A DNA stretch of 64,000 nt from Paraescarpia echinospica. Its lineage: Eukaryota > Annelida > Polychaeta > Sabellida > Siboglinidae. The stretch covers positions 33,231,852 through 33,295,851 of the forward strand of contig CM034541.1 in assembly GCA_020002185.1 (NCBI GenBank), in the 5' to 3' direction. Below, one piece after another: positions 1 through 17,700 of this stretch (within the stretch, counting starts at the first letter, position 1; the number at the start of each line of letters is the position of its first letter). Below the pieces are notes generated by a model, which made no database searches, was not told where the DNA came from, and was given only the letters and a program-made list of their open reading frames with translations. Both the position numbers and the translations under genes were made by a program.

Positions 1-200
1 TCTGACGAGACATGTATGCAGTCTTTTTACAATTTGTCCATCCAGATAGGTAAAACAACCTTCTGATAATACCAAGCATTTTTTTGGCCTTGTTTGTTAC
101 TGACTCCACCTGTTGGTCAAATTTCAGTTCATCATCGACTTGTACTCCCAAGTCTTTCTTACTTGTCGTTTCCGCCAGGGTGAAATTCAATTGATCATAA
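1..200 (-). pseudogene. Non-LTR retrotransposon (LINE) reverse-transcriptase remnant
   Basis: Read on the minus strand, about 66 codons are open. They contain a KDLGVQVDDELKF-like block followed by KAKKMLGIIRR, the conserved stretch just C-terminal to the palm domain in CR1/jockey-type LINE reverse transcriptases. The reading continues off the left edge of the window and fades near 200, so this is a 5'-truncated copy whose 3' part lies outside. No catalytic motif lies inside the window. The family assignment rests on the motif; the clade is not resolved. Confidence 0.6.
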
Positions 201-1849
201 CAATTCTATAGATTTCCATACAATATTGTATCTATTTGTGTATAATTTTTATGTTTAGCTAAGAGGTAGCTTTATGAATAATTATCTAGGCCTAAAACTT
301 ATCAGAATGTTCATGTCTATATTTAAGGTAACCAAAATGTAACATATTTATGTTTTTTATTTAAGTGTTTTCTTGACTGTTTTGTGTGGCACACGTGGTA
401 TATATACCCTGAAATAAATAAACGTTACCATTATTCCTTGTTACGGTTTATTTTCAGTTTAATGTGGTTGATTTATGGCACTTCATTCCGCAAATGTTGC
501 TAAAAGAACTGTTTCTTCCTATGCGTTTCATATGTTAATATTTTGTAGTTCAAATTGTGTCTTGGTGAAGCAAATAGTATTTATCGACAATTGGGAACAA
601 TTATAGTTCATCTACCACATTTTCACCATAAATGTTTATTTTTCTGTGTTATTTTCCATGTCCTTTAAATGTTATTTGAGCATTTATATATCACCATAAC
701 TCACTTTATGCTTGATATAACGTAGTCATTTTTATCTTAAGGGAGATGCTATTTTAACCAGATGAGGTGTAATTTATGGGTTTTGTAAATGTTTTTATTA
801 TGGCACATGGACATTTACTTCAATATAGCATGTTACCTATATAGTATACAGGAGGCCTGTATGTAGTTTTTAAAATCTAGATATTGTCTCTAGAGACAGA
901 TTGTTGGTGACAACGGTGGTCGCACAAGGCAATTTTGAAATTAGGTATACTTATTTGAGACTGTCTTATGGTCTAACCCTTTGGTTTAGTTGCCTATGTT
1001 TATGATCTCAGGTTCCTGAGGAACTTGGTGCAATAGATGTCTTTGTATTTGTATTGTATAATATCTAGTTTATCCACATGCACTTGTATTGACAGGGACT
1101 TGATAATGTCTCCATGCCAATACCGTCCATGCACTTGAATGACAAAAGGTTGTATTATGCAGTGTCTAACCGACTGTATGGGGATCATGCGTGTGGGTTG
1201 CGAGGCAGTATCTGTGCCTACCCAGCATGTAGTCGGCAGTTAATAAACAACATGAACACAGATAAAATCCAATATCAATGGTTCATAGTGCAATTATTTC
1301 ATAATTGGACTATTTCATGTGGTTGCACACAGTCTGTATTTTGAGAGCAACCCCGAGAGTAATTATGACATACAGGCATAAAATCAATCCCGTATTGCAA
1401 TTTCAAATTAATGGTCGGAATAATTATAGATTTGAACATAACATGAGGGTCTAATCTGTGAAATTGTGACTGGCTTCAGTTGAGGAAGTGAGGCAAATAA
1501 TGTCTTCTCCAAATAAGTCCTTTGATTGTGATCCAGTGACAACTGTACTGCTGAAAACATGTCTTAACTCTTGACTTAACTAATATCATAATGTATCTCT
1601 GAGTTTAGGTAATTAAACTAAATTATAGAATGGTTTTTAATCTTAGCTTAATGCCTTGGATCTCATATTAGGTCAAATTGCCTGCTCACAAACTACTTAA
1701 TTTTATGGAGATTGTTGTGTAATTATATAACTCTAAATATGGATAAAGATAAAGTATAACTGCACTTACCTTGCTTGACCGTCTGCTGCCTTTGATACAA
1801 TTTATCTTACCGTTTTCATAAATCATTTAACTTTATAGTATGGTGTTTT
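201..1849. other. AT-rich stretch without a recognisable gene
   Basis: This is non-coding AT-rich sequence. Short open frames at 1000-1344 show no family motif and no splice context. I see no tandem repeat or inverted repeat of note. Confidence 0.5.
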
Positions 1850-2350
1850 CAGGGGTTGGAAACCTGTGGCCTGCAGGCCAAATGTGGCCCACAGAGCTAT
1901 TTCTTGCAGCCCACAGACTAAAGTTATATTGTCCACAAAGTGGCCCATAGGGTGATAACAGTAGATGCAACGAACACATTGCAATTAACATCATCCCTCA
2001 AGAAAGCTCATCTGGCAAGTGAATTAAAACATTATTGTGATTACCCTGAACTACATTTGCTCTTATGGCCTAAACCACCGGCAGTTCCAACACGTTCTGG
2101 CAAAGCTGCAGAGATTACAGCGCAACATCAAGTGCTAACTGAGTCAAATTGCACCGCATGTATGAACTGAGAAATGGGATTATAGCAGAGCAGAAGGGCA
2201 CTGAAATACTGGAATTTGATGACTACATGGATTTGTGATTTTGCATATCTTGTCGACATCACTGTGCACCTTAATTTGCCTAAAACTCCAGGGACAAGAA
2301 CATCTCATCAATGAGATTTTCCAGTTTGTTTCTACTTCCAAAATCATGTG
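1850..2350 (+). pseudogene. hAT-type (Charlie/GTF2IRD2-like) transposon fragment
   Basis: The block opens with CAGGGGTTGGAAACC, then CCTGCAGGCC and a TGTGGCCC motif, the usual left end of Charlie-group hAT elements. The following 450 bp gives transposase-like peptides in shifting frames: ELRNGIIAE, then a DYMDL segment, then QGQEHLINEIFQFV. These resemble the hAT transposase region found in domesticated GTF2IRD2/ZBED-like proteins. Frames change and stops occur, so the copy is dead. It is cut off at 2350, exactly where the SINE-headed composite repeat begins, so the rest was lost or displaced by that insertion. Confidence 0.5.
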
Positions 2351-2647
2351 TGGAGCACAGTAGCACAGTAGTAAGAGCTCTGGAGTCTCGACTGAGAGAA
2401 CGCAGGTTCGAACCTTGGGCGAGTTTGTTTACTCTACATTGCTTCAGTTCACTCAGGTGTATGAATACTTGGCTATAGACAGTGGTGGATATTTGTGTAC
2501 GAATAGTCTTTGTACTTTAATTGCAGCATGGTTGAATGCTTCCCAGAGAAGTCAAGATGGTGTTCAATTGAGCAGGTCTGCCAGGGAGTAAAGTGTAAAG
2601 CGCTTTGAGCAGTCCTGAGGACTATATAGGAACTTACCTTTACTTTG
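2351..2647 (+). mobile_element. tRNA-derived SINE with L2-type 3' tail (copy 1)
   Basis: The head is tRNA-like: a degenerate A box in TAGCACAGTAGTAAGAGC and a B box GGTTCGAACCT near 2406. The body includes CTTGGCTATAGACAGTGG. The 3' part has GTAAAGCGCTTTGAGCAG, then a damaged GCGCTATATAAGAAC and ACCTTTACTTT. That AAGCGC...TATATAA tail is the kind shared by L2-mobilised SINEs. The same family recurs at 7044, 44632, 48587, 52903, 60939 and 61501. Confidence 0.75.
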
Positions 2648-3220
2648 TTTACATTGGTACTGTGGGAGACGTAACCGCAGAATACAAACTACGCGCACTT
2701 TGCAACACTAATGGAAAACAAACCGTCAAGTCGAGACACGTATGTCACTCAAAAAGCCACCTCCATGGAGTTGACTCTTGTAGAGTTCTACGACAAGTGT
2801 TTGCCAATGGAACAGTTTGCTAGTCTGATGAAATACACCAAGCTCATTTAGCAATATGCTTGGCAGTGCAGTGACTGCACCAAATGTCACAGTTTAGGTA
2901 TGATGTCATTTGTGTGCCAAGAACACTGACTGTGAACAAGGAGTGTTTTTAATAGTGAAGTTTAATTGTCCACAATAACAACACATTATTAGATGTTGAT
3001 GTTTGATAATAATAAATCTTATTCGCAAGAGGCAATAATTTATAAGTTAACCTTCAATGCATAGGAACAAGACTGCCTATACCAGCCAAACATAATGTGT
3101 CAATTAGCAGGTGACTTATGATCATCAATGTTGAATGGTACATGTGTGGTTTGCTGACTTAGTCCAAGTCCCCTACTTGGCCAGTCATTCAAAAATATAT
3201 TAATTGAGTCATTGATACTA

Positions 3221-4309
3221 ATTGAGTCACCACCTTTTTGTACTGGTACTAAATGCTTTGAATCACCACCTTTTTACACTGATACTAATTGCATTGAGTC
3301 ACCACCTTTTTGCTCTGATACTAATTGCTTTGAGTCACCACCTTTTTGCTCTGATCTAATTGCTTTGAGTCACCACCTTTTTACACTGATACTAATTGCT
3401 TTGAGTCACCACCTTTTTGCACTTATACTAATTGCTTTGAGTCACCACCTTTTTGCACTGATACTAATTGCATTGAGTCACCACCTTTTTGCTCTGATAG
3501 TAACTGCTTTGAGTCACCACCTTTTTACACTGATACTAATTGCATTGAGTCACCACCTTTTTGCTCTGATAGTAACTGCTTTGAGTCACCACCTTTTTAC
3601 ACTGATACTAATTGCATTGAGTCACCACCTTTTTGCTCTGATACTAATTGCTTTGAGTCACCACCTTTTTGCTCTGATACTATTTGCTTTGAGTCACCAC
3701 CTTTTTGCACTGATACTAATTGCTTTGAGTCACCACCTTTTTACACTGATACTAATTGCGTTGAGTCACCACCTTTTTGCTCTGATACTAATTGCTTTGA
3801 GTCACCACCTTTTTGCTCTGATACTAATTGCTTTGAGTCACCACCTTTTTACACTGATACTAATTGCATTGAGTCACCACCTTTTTGCTCTGATACTAAT
3901 TGCTTTGAGTCATCACCTTTTTACACTGATATTAATTGCATTGAGTCACCACCTTTTTACACGGATACTAACTGAGTCACCACCTTTTTACACTGATACT
4001 AATTGCTTTGAGTCACCACCTTTTTACACGGATACTAACTGAGTCACCACCTTTTTACACTGATACTAATTGCTTTGAGTCACCACCTTTTTATACTGAT
4101 ACTAATTGAGTCGCCATCTTTTTGCACTGATACTAATTGCTTTGAGTCACCACCTTTTTACACGGATACTAACTGAGTCACCACCTTTTTACACTGATAC
4201 TAATTGCTTTGAGTCACCACCTTTTTATTCTGATACTAATTGAGTCACCACCTTTTTGCACTGATACTAATTGCTTTGAGTCACCACCTTTTTACACTGA
4301 TACTAACTG
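3221..4309. repeat. 36-bp minisatellite (AP-1-like site in each unit)
   Basis: There are about 31 units of roughly 36 bp, with several units shortened to about 30 bp. The unit core is GAGTCACCACCTTTTT followed by (G/A)C(T/A)CTGATACTAATTGC. Each unit contains TGAGTCA, a perfect AP-1 consensus. A 276-codon frame across the array (3212-4042) is only the 12-codon translation of the unit and is not a gene. In the sister repeat at 46.3 kb this unit occurs once. Confidence 0.9.
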
Positions 4310-4313
4310 CTCC

Positions 4314-10210
<5,897 letters not shown>

Positions 10211-12739
10211 AGACGATGCAAGAAGACATTCACACTTGCCACATTCACTATGTATTTTTGACATAATATTCTATAGAAAGCCGTACAAATTAGTAATGTG
10301 TTGAACATGTTGTATTTTGATGACCTATCAGCATCACAATGAATAGGTATATAGTGAGTCCTGTTTTAGTGACTAAAGTATTTACCGGTATGTACATAAC
10401 AAATGGCTGGTTGGATTACTGAAAGAATATAGTTGTATGTATTTGGGACATCAGAAATTTCCTTGAAGTCTTGATGCTAACAATTATCTTATAAACTATT
10501 TTCCTTTGCATTACACTGTCAGTTTTGATCAAGTACGGACGGTGCTTAACGAGGCCTTATAGTGTATAGCTTAACTGCATGTTTCATAGCTTAACTGCTT
10601 GTTTCTTAAGACATGGCATAACCAATTTAAAGATTTTCTATGTCATGGATAACCTTTAAATTAATTATCCCTCATGTGCAGTTAATGTATTTTATTTATA
10701 TATTTCAACATAGATTTCCAAACCGCTTAATGGGTGTATTTGCAATTGTGTGTATAATAGTACGTAGTATCATGTATGTGCATACTTGATTAATCTTCCA
10801 TATTATATGTATGTGCTGATTATATACCCAGATCTTTTAAAGCATTCTGTGATAACCTGCAATAATCTCTCATTATTATGTAATACACTCTCTGCATTAG
10901 TTATGTAGATTCCACTTTCTGCATTAGTTATGTAGATTCCACTTTCTGCATTAGTTATGTATATTCCACTTTCTGCATTAGTTATGTATATTCCACATGG
11001 CTATTATTGGAGACATGATTTGGCTAATACTTCACTGAAACAGTTGATTTGAAAACCTGGCGATGTATCCAAGTAGCAATTACAGCCCAACAAGTAATAT
11101 ACTGTGCCGAGTGTATGAAATGATTGCAGTGTTGTCTATAATCAATATATCCATGGTGTAGGCTTTTGTGTAGTGTATAAAATGTTTGACATTATTTATT
11201 TAACACTAAACATTTGTGGAGCACCATATATGTCTGAATGAAACACGTCATGCTCAGCGTGCTAAATTGTGCTCCTTTCTTTCCGGTATCTGAAGCAATT
11301 CCATCATCATAAAATGGTTGGCGGCATTTCATGTTGTTTCAGAATCAACAGGTTCCTTGTTAGTTCCTTTGTTTAGAAAACTTTTGCGGAGACTTATCTA
11401 GCATTCTTGTTTTTGTTATATTGACATTTCTCATTAATTTGTAAAGAAAACTAAGAAGATTGCATTTATCATCATAAACAGACTATGTTTATATGTTGCA
11501 TCCAGGCTGCATTTGATGCTTTATGTGATTTGGGGAGTGTTGTGAGATTTACTGCTTGTTAAAGTTTTTAAAGTTTAATTTCATAATATATTGCGATTGC
11601 ATTGGTTTGATAGCTATTCACAGTAATTGTGCCAAGCTTAAATGGAGCACACTTGTAAGACAAAATAGAAATCCATAAGACCATAAGCAATTATCTTAAT
11701 TTGCCAGTTTTCTGCACATGCTCAAGATAGATTGTCAAGTTTGTGACCTGTGCCAAGAAGACTTTCAAATTTCAGTTCAAATTTGTATAAGTTTATGGGT
11801 TATATTCAAAATAGCTGGCACCTATAAAAATTGCTAAACAATGAAAATTTATTTAGTTAAATTTCAAAGCTTAACATCATGTCTGTAAGAGTATTGTTTT
11901 TGGCTTAACGTGTTACAAAAAGTGTATGCATCTTCTTCATAATTAAAACAAACATGAAACAGTTGCTATTATAATAGACTGAAAGCAATTTAATTATTTG
12001 AACATATTGTATTAGGATCATTCACACAAAAATAAAACCTATCTAGTATGCTAGCTTATTTGTGTAGATAGGTTATTTAATTTTAACGAAATCGCCAGAC
12101 AAACTATTAAGTTATTTAAACTTGGTCCAAATTGTTGGATGCATACCCGGTAATAGAATTTAATTATTTGTTAGGAGGAATGCAGCATTTCAGTCACTAT
12201 ATTTTAACATATTCTCATCATTACTTAACTAACAATTCAGCTAAACCTAACTTACATAGTTCACAGGTGCTTATGAAGGTTTGTGAAATAAGTGCATGTA
12301 CTTGATCTACCGGTATCTGTTGATATTTTCGTGTGATGTATACACTGGTTGGCAACACTGCAACAATAAAGGATATATTTATCCAGTCCGTGTCAGACGT
12401 ATTGCTATCAACTCAACAAACTATGCTTGTACGTCCAGAATGGTGCTTAATTAAGGTGGGCACCTACGTTGAAATCAAAGTAATTAAAATTCTTAGTCAG
12501 ACAAATTTAAAATTAAGAAAGCACTCCCCTCACCAAGTTTTCTTATAAAATGCAGTAGTATTGTCATCAGAGCCCAAATTTCACCAAGGAATAATGTTGT
12601 GTTAGTGAAAGTTGGTTAATTTGTTACGTAGCTCTGTATACAAAGAAAAACATCAAGTCCCAGGAGTAGAATGGTTAGCAATGAGAGTGGATGCTCTCAC
12701 AGTGGTTAAACAAAGAGGATGATCAAGATGGAAGGATTA
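10211..12739. other. 3' flank of the zinc-finger gene
   Basis: AT-rich 3' UTR or intergenic DNA. The first clear AATAAA on this strand is at 12031; a closer polyadenylation signal is not obvious. One short tandem repeat lies at 10887-10996. Confidence 0.4.
10887..10996. repeat. Four tandem copies of a 27-bp unit
   Basis: The unit CTGCATTAGTTATGTA followed by GATTCCACTTT is repeated four times with one or two changes (GATTCC against TATTCC). Confidence 0.85.
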
Positions 12740-13392
12740 TTGAGATTTGGAGGATTGAATGAGGCGAATAAGAGATAGACGGGAGTGGAGACAGATGGTA
12801 GAGATTTGGAGGATTGGGTGAAGAGAACAAGAGATAGACGGGAGTGGAGACAGATGGTAGAGATTTGGAGGATTGGGTGAGGAGAATAAGAGATAAACGG
12901 GAGTGGAGACAGATGGTAGAGATTTAGAGGATTGGTTGAAGAGAACAAGAGATAGACGGGAGTGGAGACAGATGGTGGAGATTTGGAGGACTGGGTGAGG
13001 AGAATAAGAGATAGACGGGAGTGGAGACAGATGGTAGAGATTTGGAGGATTGGGTGAAGAGAACAAGAGATAGACGGGAGTGGAGACAGATGGTGGAGAT
13101 TTGGAGGACTGGGTGAGGAGAATAAGATAGACGGGAGTGGAGACGGATGGTGGAGATTTGGAGGACTGGGTGAGGAGAACAAGAGATAGACGGGAGTGGA
13201 GACAGATGATGGAGATTTGGAGGACTGGGTGAGGAGAACAAGAGCTAGACGGGAGTGGAGACGGATGGTGGAGATTTGGAGGACTGGGTGAGGAGAACAA
13301 GAGCTAGATGGGAGTGGAGACGGATGGTGGAGATTTGGAGGACTGGGTGAAGAGAACAAGAGATAGACGGGAGTGGAGACGGATGGTGGAGA
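12740..13392. repeat. 59-bp purine-rich minisatellite
   Basis: About eleven units include GAGGA(T/C)TGGGTGA, AACAAGAGATAGACGGG and GTGGAGACAGATGGT. Because 59 is not a multiple of three, all three minus-strand frames stay open over parts of the array. The PSSPPNLHH-type proteins they predict (105-251 residues) are translations of the repeat. Confidence 0.9.
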
Positions 13393-14638
13393 CAACAGTG
13401 CAAGAACAATGATGGGGAAGTGAAAGCAGAAATCGAGAACCAGTATCTGGCCTAACCCCAAACTTTAAAAAAGATAAAAATTTGAACACTGAAAATTGAC
13501 CCACCCCCAAATCTCCAACACCAAAATTTGACCTATCCCAAATCCTGTGCACTTGAAATTTAGCCAACCCAATCCACCTGCTATTAAATTATGACAACTC
13601 CCTTGGCCTTGCATCTAGTTTGTGTAATGTTTACCTAAGTTTGATGTCCAAACTAATAAGGCCCAACTACACATTGCAGTAGTATCGGGAAACAATGAAT
13701 GCGAGCACTATTCCATGCAGTATTTTGCATTTACATGTGGCAGAAAACTGCAGAGAAGAGGCAAATGTGTTGTTACTGCTGCCGACAAGGCGAATACTAG
13801 AGAGGGAGAAGAGACAGCCATAGTGTGCTTGGGTACAAGAGACACTACAGAAGCGAAACAACCTGCATGAATTCTAGACTTGTATGTGCTCTGTATACTC
13901 AATCTTCTGTATGTCTCGGGGGGGGGGGCAATTTGTGTATATTTACTGCACAGGATTTGTAGAAAATCTCTTAATTATTTTGATTACCGTGCGGTTTCCC
14001 GTTACTGCTGCCATGTGTAATTGGGCCTTTATGGCAGCAAAAAGAGCATTCTGAACTGATAGTGCTGTTCAGCATTCAGCCAGCCTTGCACCTTAATGCT
14101 GACAAAGAAGATCCCAAAAGCTACACACAACCTTCTCAGAAAGAAATCTTGTACTTAACCAATCAATTACCAGTTAAATGTCCCTAGCTCTAACAGAAGA
14201 AAGGTGAGTCCATGACCCAGAAAATACAAACCAGGAACAATGTAAGCAAATAAATTTAATGAACACTTACTGCACATGTGTTACAACCTTAAGCAAAACA
14301 TTATACATAAATTAAAAAGTATATATAATGCATAAAATGATTCAACAAAATAGTTGCCCACAACTATGCAATAACAGGACCGTAGCTAATTCACTGGAAT
14401 AATCTGCATTTTTAAGGGCAGCAATTTGTAATTTTGCAATTTCTATGCCATTTTTTAAACAACTAGAATGTATCATTGACAAAATGACGGTTCTTGCATG
14501 TATCTAGAAATAGATATTTTTACGTTATAACTATTAAAATTCACGGCTGGCCAGATTTCACATACATGTATATGTCCACTGACACACAAAGTGACTGCAA
14601 AAGAATAGATAATTGAGATGTTGACACGGCATTGACAA
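13393..14638. other. Intergenic stretch downstream of TBCA
   Basis: Mostly AT-rich, with a run of G at about 13918-13928. Two overlapping minus-strand frames at 13667-13902 show no motif. This contains the 3' UTR of TBCA. Confidence 0.4.
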
Positions 14639-14725
14639 CTATCGATTGGCTTGAGCTCTGGCTTCTTCAAGGACCTTCATCGCTGTTGTGTATTCCTCGA
14701 GTTCCTTCAAGTCTTCCTCGGTCTC
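14639..14725 (-). CDS. TBCA: TBCA exon 4 and stop
   Basis: The acceptor TTATAG precedes GAGACCGAG. Twenty-eight codons, ending ARAQANR, are followed by TAG at 14641-14639. The exon keeps the acidic C-terminal helix of the family. Confidence 0.9.
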   Translation of the reverse strand, partial: ETEEDLKELEEYTTAMKVLEEARAQANR

Positions 14726-17700
14726 CTATAAACATCCACAACACAGGTCGACAAATGTTCACTTACAACTTCACAGAGACATTCGAAGCCAACAGAGTAG
14801 CAACCTTAGCCAGAAAGCATGACGCTAGGAAGATTAGAGCCATGGAAAATCGACATAATCCACCCACACTACATTCTGGTTATTGTAGTTATATATGTTT
14901 GCACGGTAGGAAGCCGTGCCGAGCAAAGATTGGACTGATAAGCCACCTGCAAACACACACCAAATGACACTGACAATCCATGGAAATATCATCCTCGCTA
15001 TGAGGGATTGTCAATGATGATGACTTATAATGGATGTGTTTGAATCAGGAAGTCACTCGGCGATATATGCCATATTTAACAAGATTGCCATCCAGAGAAT
15101 TAACTCTAGATGACAAGGGAGCCTTTGGCTTATCGAAAGTCCAACCTTTTTCATCTGTGTGTATCCCGCCCTTCTCAGGGATATGTCAACTTTGTTTTTA
15201 AATATATTCATGCGGCTAGCACCCTCACAATCAGCAGATAATCTGCTCCTTTCATTTATAGTCCTCTGTTGGAATGAATACTTTCTGATGTCTAATCTAC
15301 ACTGTTCCTTCACGAATGTTACTGCATGTACTGTAGCCTTTCTTAACTGAAAATAAAAATTATTTCTATCAATATTTTCATAATAATTCGATATTTTAAA
15401 AACTTCAGAAACTGCCCTTGAAATTGAATGGGTAGAGCCACCTATTGCTTTGGGCTGGTATTGGTATGCTGTCTTTTGGATGAGAATTCCAGTTTTGAAG
15501 GCAACAGTCACTGCTCAAAAAGCACTTAGAAACATGTTTTACCATCAGAATGAATCAGCAAGGAGGTGAAGTGGTGTGACAATGTAATACATATGAATAG
15601 AAATGATAGTTAATTCAATGCTCACAGTACAACTAACAATTAGGGTTGAGTTTCTGACAGTCAGAAAGGTGTTTTTGACGAGACGATGTCAGAAACTAGT
15701 TTCTGACAGGATTTCTGACGAGATTTCAGATGTCAGAAACTGTCAGAATCTAATACATGCTATACATTTATGATTTTGCTATTGTATAATTTTATCATTG
15801 TTTTGAGAAATTATAGTTATAGAAGCAAACTGGGATGCCACTAGCCCTATTAAAGTCACTCTTCTAGATGACACGGTTTACAAAATTATGACTGCTACAA
15901 AAATTGGCGAAGTTATGGAGCATTGAACATGGTAGGGGTCAAAAAGTGAAAATGAAGAAAACGGCTGTTGAAGTTTTACATTATATATGCAAATGGGTTA
16001 CATGGAAATATTACATGCATGACATTCAAATGTGTCACACAGTATGTATGTTATGTTGCAATGATACACTGGAAGTACAAATGTGCTGCTACAAAGACAT
16101 AGCAAGTTATGCCAGATTATGTCTTTATGTGTAAAACTAAGAGGACAGATTATTTGAGAGCAAAAAATAGACTAAAGAAAATGAAAAATGACGAAGCTAA
16201 TGCAGAGTTAAGAGAATTGGCTAGTGGGTATAAAGGCTTTATAAAACAAATATAAAATTGCTACCATAAACAGTTACATGAAAGACTTGCGCAACCTAAA
16301 ACATACCAAGCCTGCAGAATACTGGGATATACTTAATAAAGCAAGGAACAGCAGTGAAAAATGTGGAAATATTTCACTGGATAAGTTTATGAACCACTTT
16401 GAAAAACTCTGTGAAAAACCTGAAAGTGAAACTGCAGCTAGTGAGATACCTTTTGATCCAAGAAAGATTTCCCAGTCAAACACAAAATGAGGTGTGGTAT
16501 TGATAATGTTATAAATGAATACTTAAAAAAACAGGGCCAGGCGTTGTCAGCCTTCTTCTCATGTGATGTAGAGGTACAGCAAGGCGAAAACTTGTCTCCT
16601 TTGTTATTTGCTATTTACCTGAATTTTGAACACTGTTAGTCATAATTATAAGGGACTTGACATGGCACCTGGTGAAATTTACAACAACCTTAGTGATGAT
16701 GATGTAGACATTTTCTTGAAAATGTATGTTCTACTATATGCTGATGACACTAGAATGATTCAATCAAATACAGATTTCTTGTGTATAGCGGAACTATGTC
16801 AACTCTTCTAATGGTTGACATTTGGTTGTTTCAGATGTCAACTATATTGTGAATCTGTAATTATTAGTTTATATTGATACAACTGATTTACATAGTACCA
16901 TGTCTACACAAGGCATGGCAAGTGTAAACAGAACAGCAGAATGCATATCAATGCATATTGATATCAATAAAGTGTAGGATATTTCACTCTATAGTTGTCC
17001 AGAATATTAATTTTCTATGTTTGTCACCTACGGGTGACAATACATCTTTAATCAATAGACACCACAGTCACACCATTTTATAATAATTAAATGAACATCA
17101 AAATAAACACAACTTGCAATTATAGAAAATCAATAGTTCTGAAGATACGGTTTAAAAGCTGCAGGCAACTGAGTTTAACAGGGGTCAAATGTGTCCGCTC
17201 TGCCTGTGACCAATTAAAGATTAGTCAAGGTCTCAATGGAACAATGCAGAGTGGAGTGAGGCCAGGGCACAGTTTCTGGCACAACACACAAAATCTACTG
17301 TTGGGGGTGGTCTCAAGGGCCCTTCTCAAAGCCACATCACCAGATAATGTAAAACTTTTGCACTTTGGGGGCCCCTGAGGTGCCCTTAGAATTATTCAAT
17401 CAAATACATATTTCTTGTGTATAGCGGCAGCACCCTAAGATACATCTATGCAAAATTAGAAAAAAAGTTGAACGGTTTTTGAAAAAATAGGCAAAATGTG
17501 AAACATTACCAGCTTTTTGGGCAATTGGGGGCCCTACGGGGTCCTTAGAATGATTCAATCTGCATAGTGGCAGTACCCTAAGATACATCTACGCAAAATT
17601 TGAAAAAAAGTTGCTGAACAGTTTCTGAGATACAGTAGCTAACGACGGATGTCGGATGCAAAGTGATGGCAATAGTCCCTTGAACCTTCGGCCCAAAGGA

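Larger units (their letters stand above)
2351..4313 (+). mobile_element. SINE-headed composite repeat, copy 1
   Basis: From its SINE (2351-2647) through a unique body (2648-3220) and into a 36-bp minisatellite, this segment matches 46240-48921 in reverse complement. Shared landmarks include the GACGTAACCGCAG stretch near 2670, ATAATGTGTCAATTAGCAGG near 3100, and CCCCTACTTGGCCAG near 3170. Homology starts precisely at the first base of the SINE head (TGGAGC), so SINE and downstream body seem to have moved as one unit. It shows no long open frame, terminal inverted repeat or LTR, so its class is unknown. A SINE with 3' transduction, a Helitron-like carrier or a segmental duplication are all possible. 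Confidence 0.6.

Noticed and set aside
3212..4042. 276-codon open frame with SHHLFALILIAL repeats
   Set aside because: It is the 36-bp minisatellite read in frame; no start context or domain.
12706..13461. 251-codon and other Pro/Ser-rich minus-strand frames
   Set aside because: Three frames of the same 59-bp repeat are open at once; no independent coding evidence.
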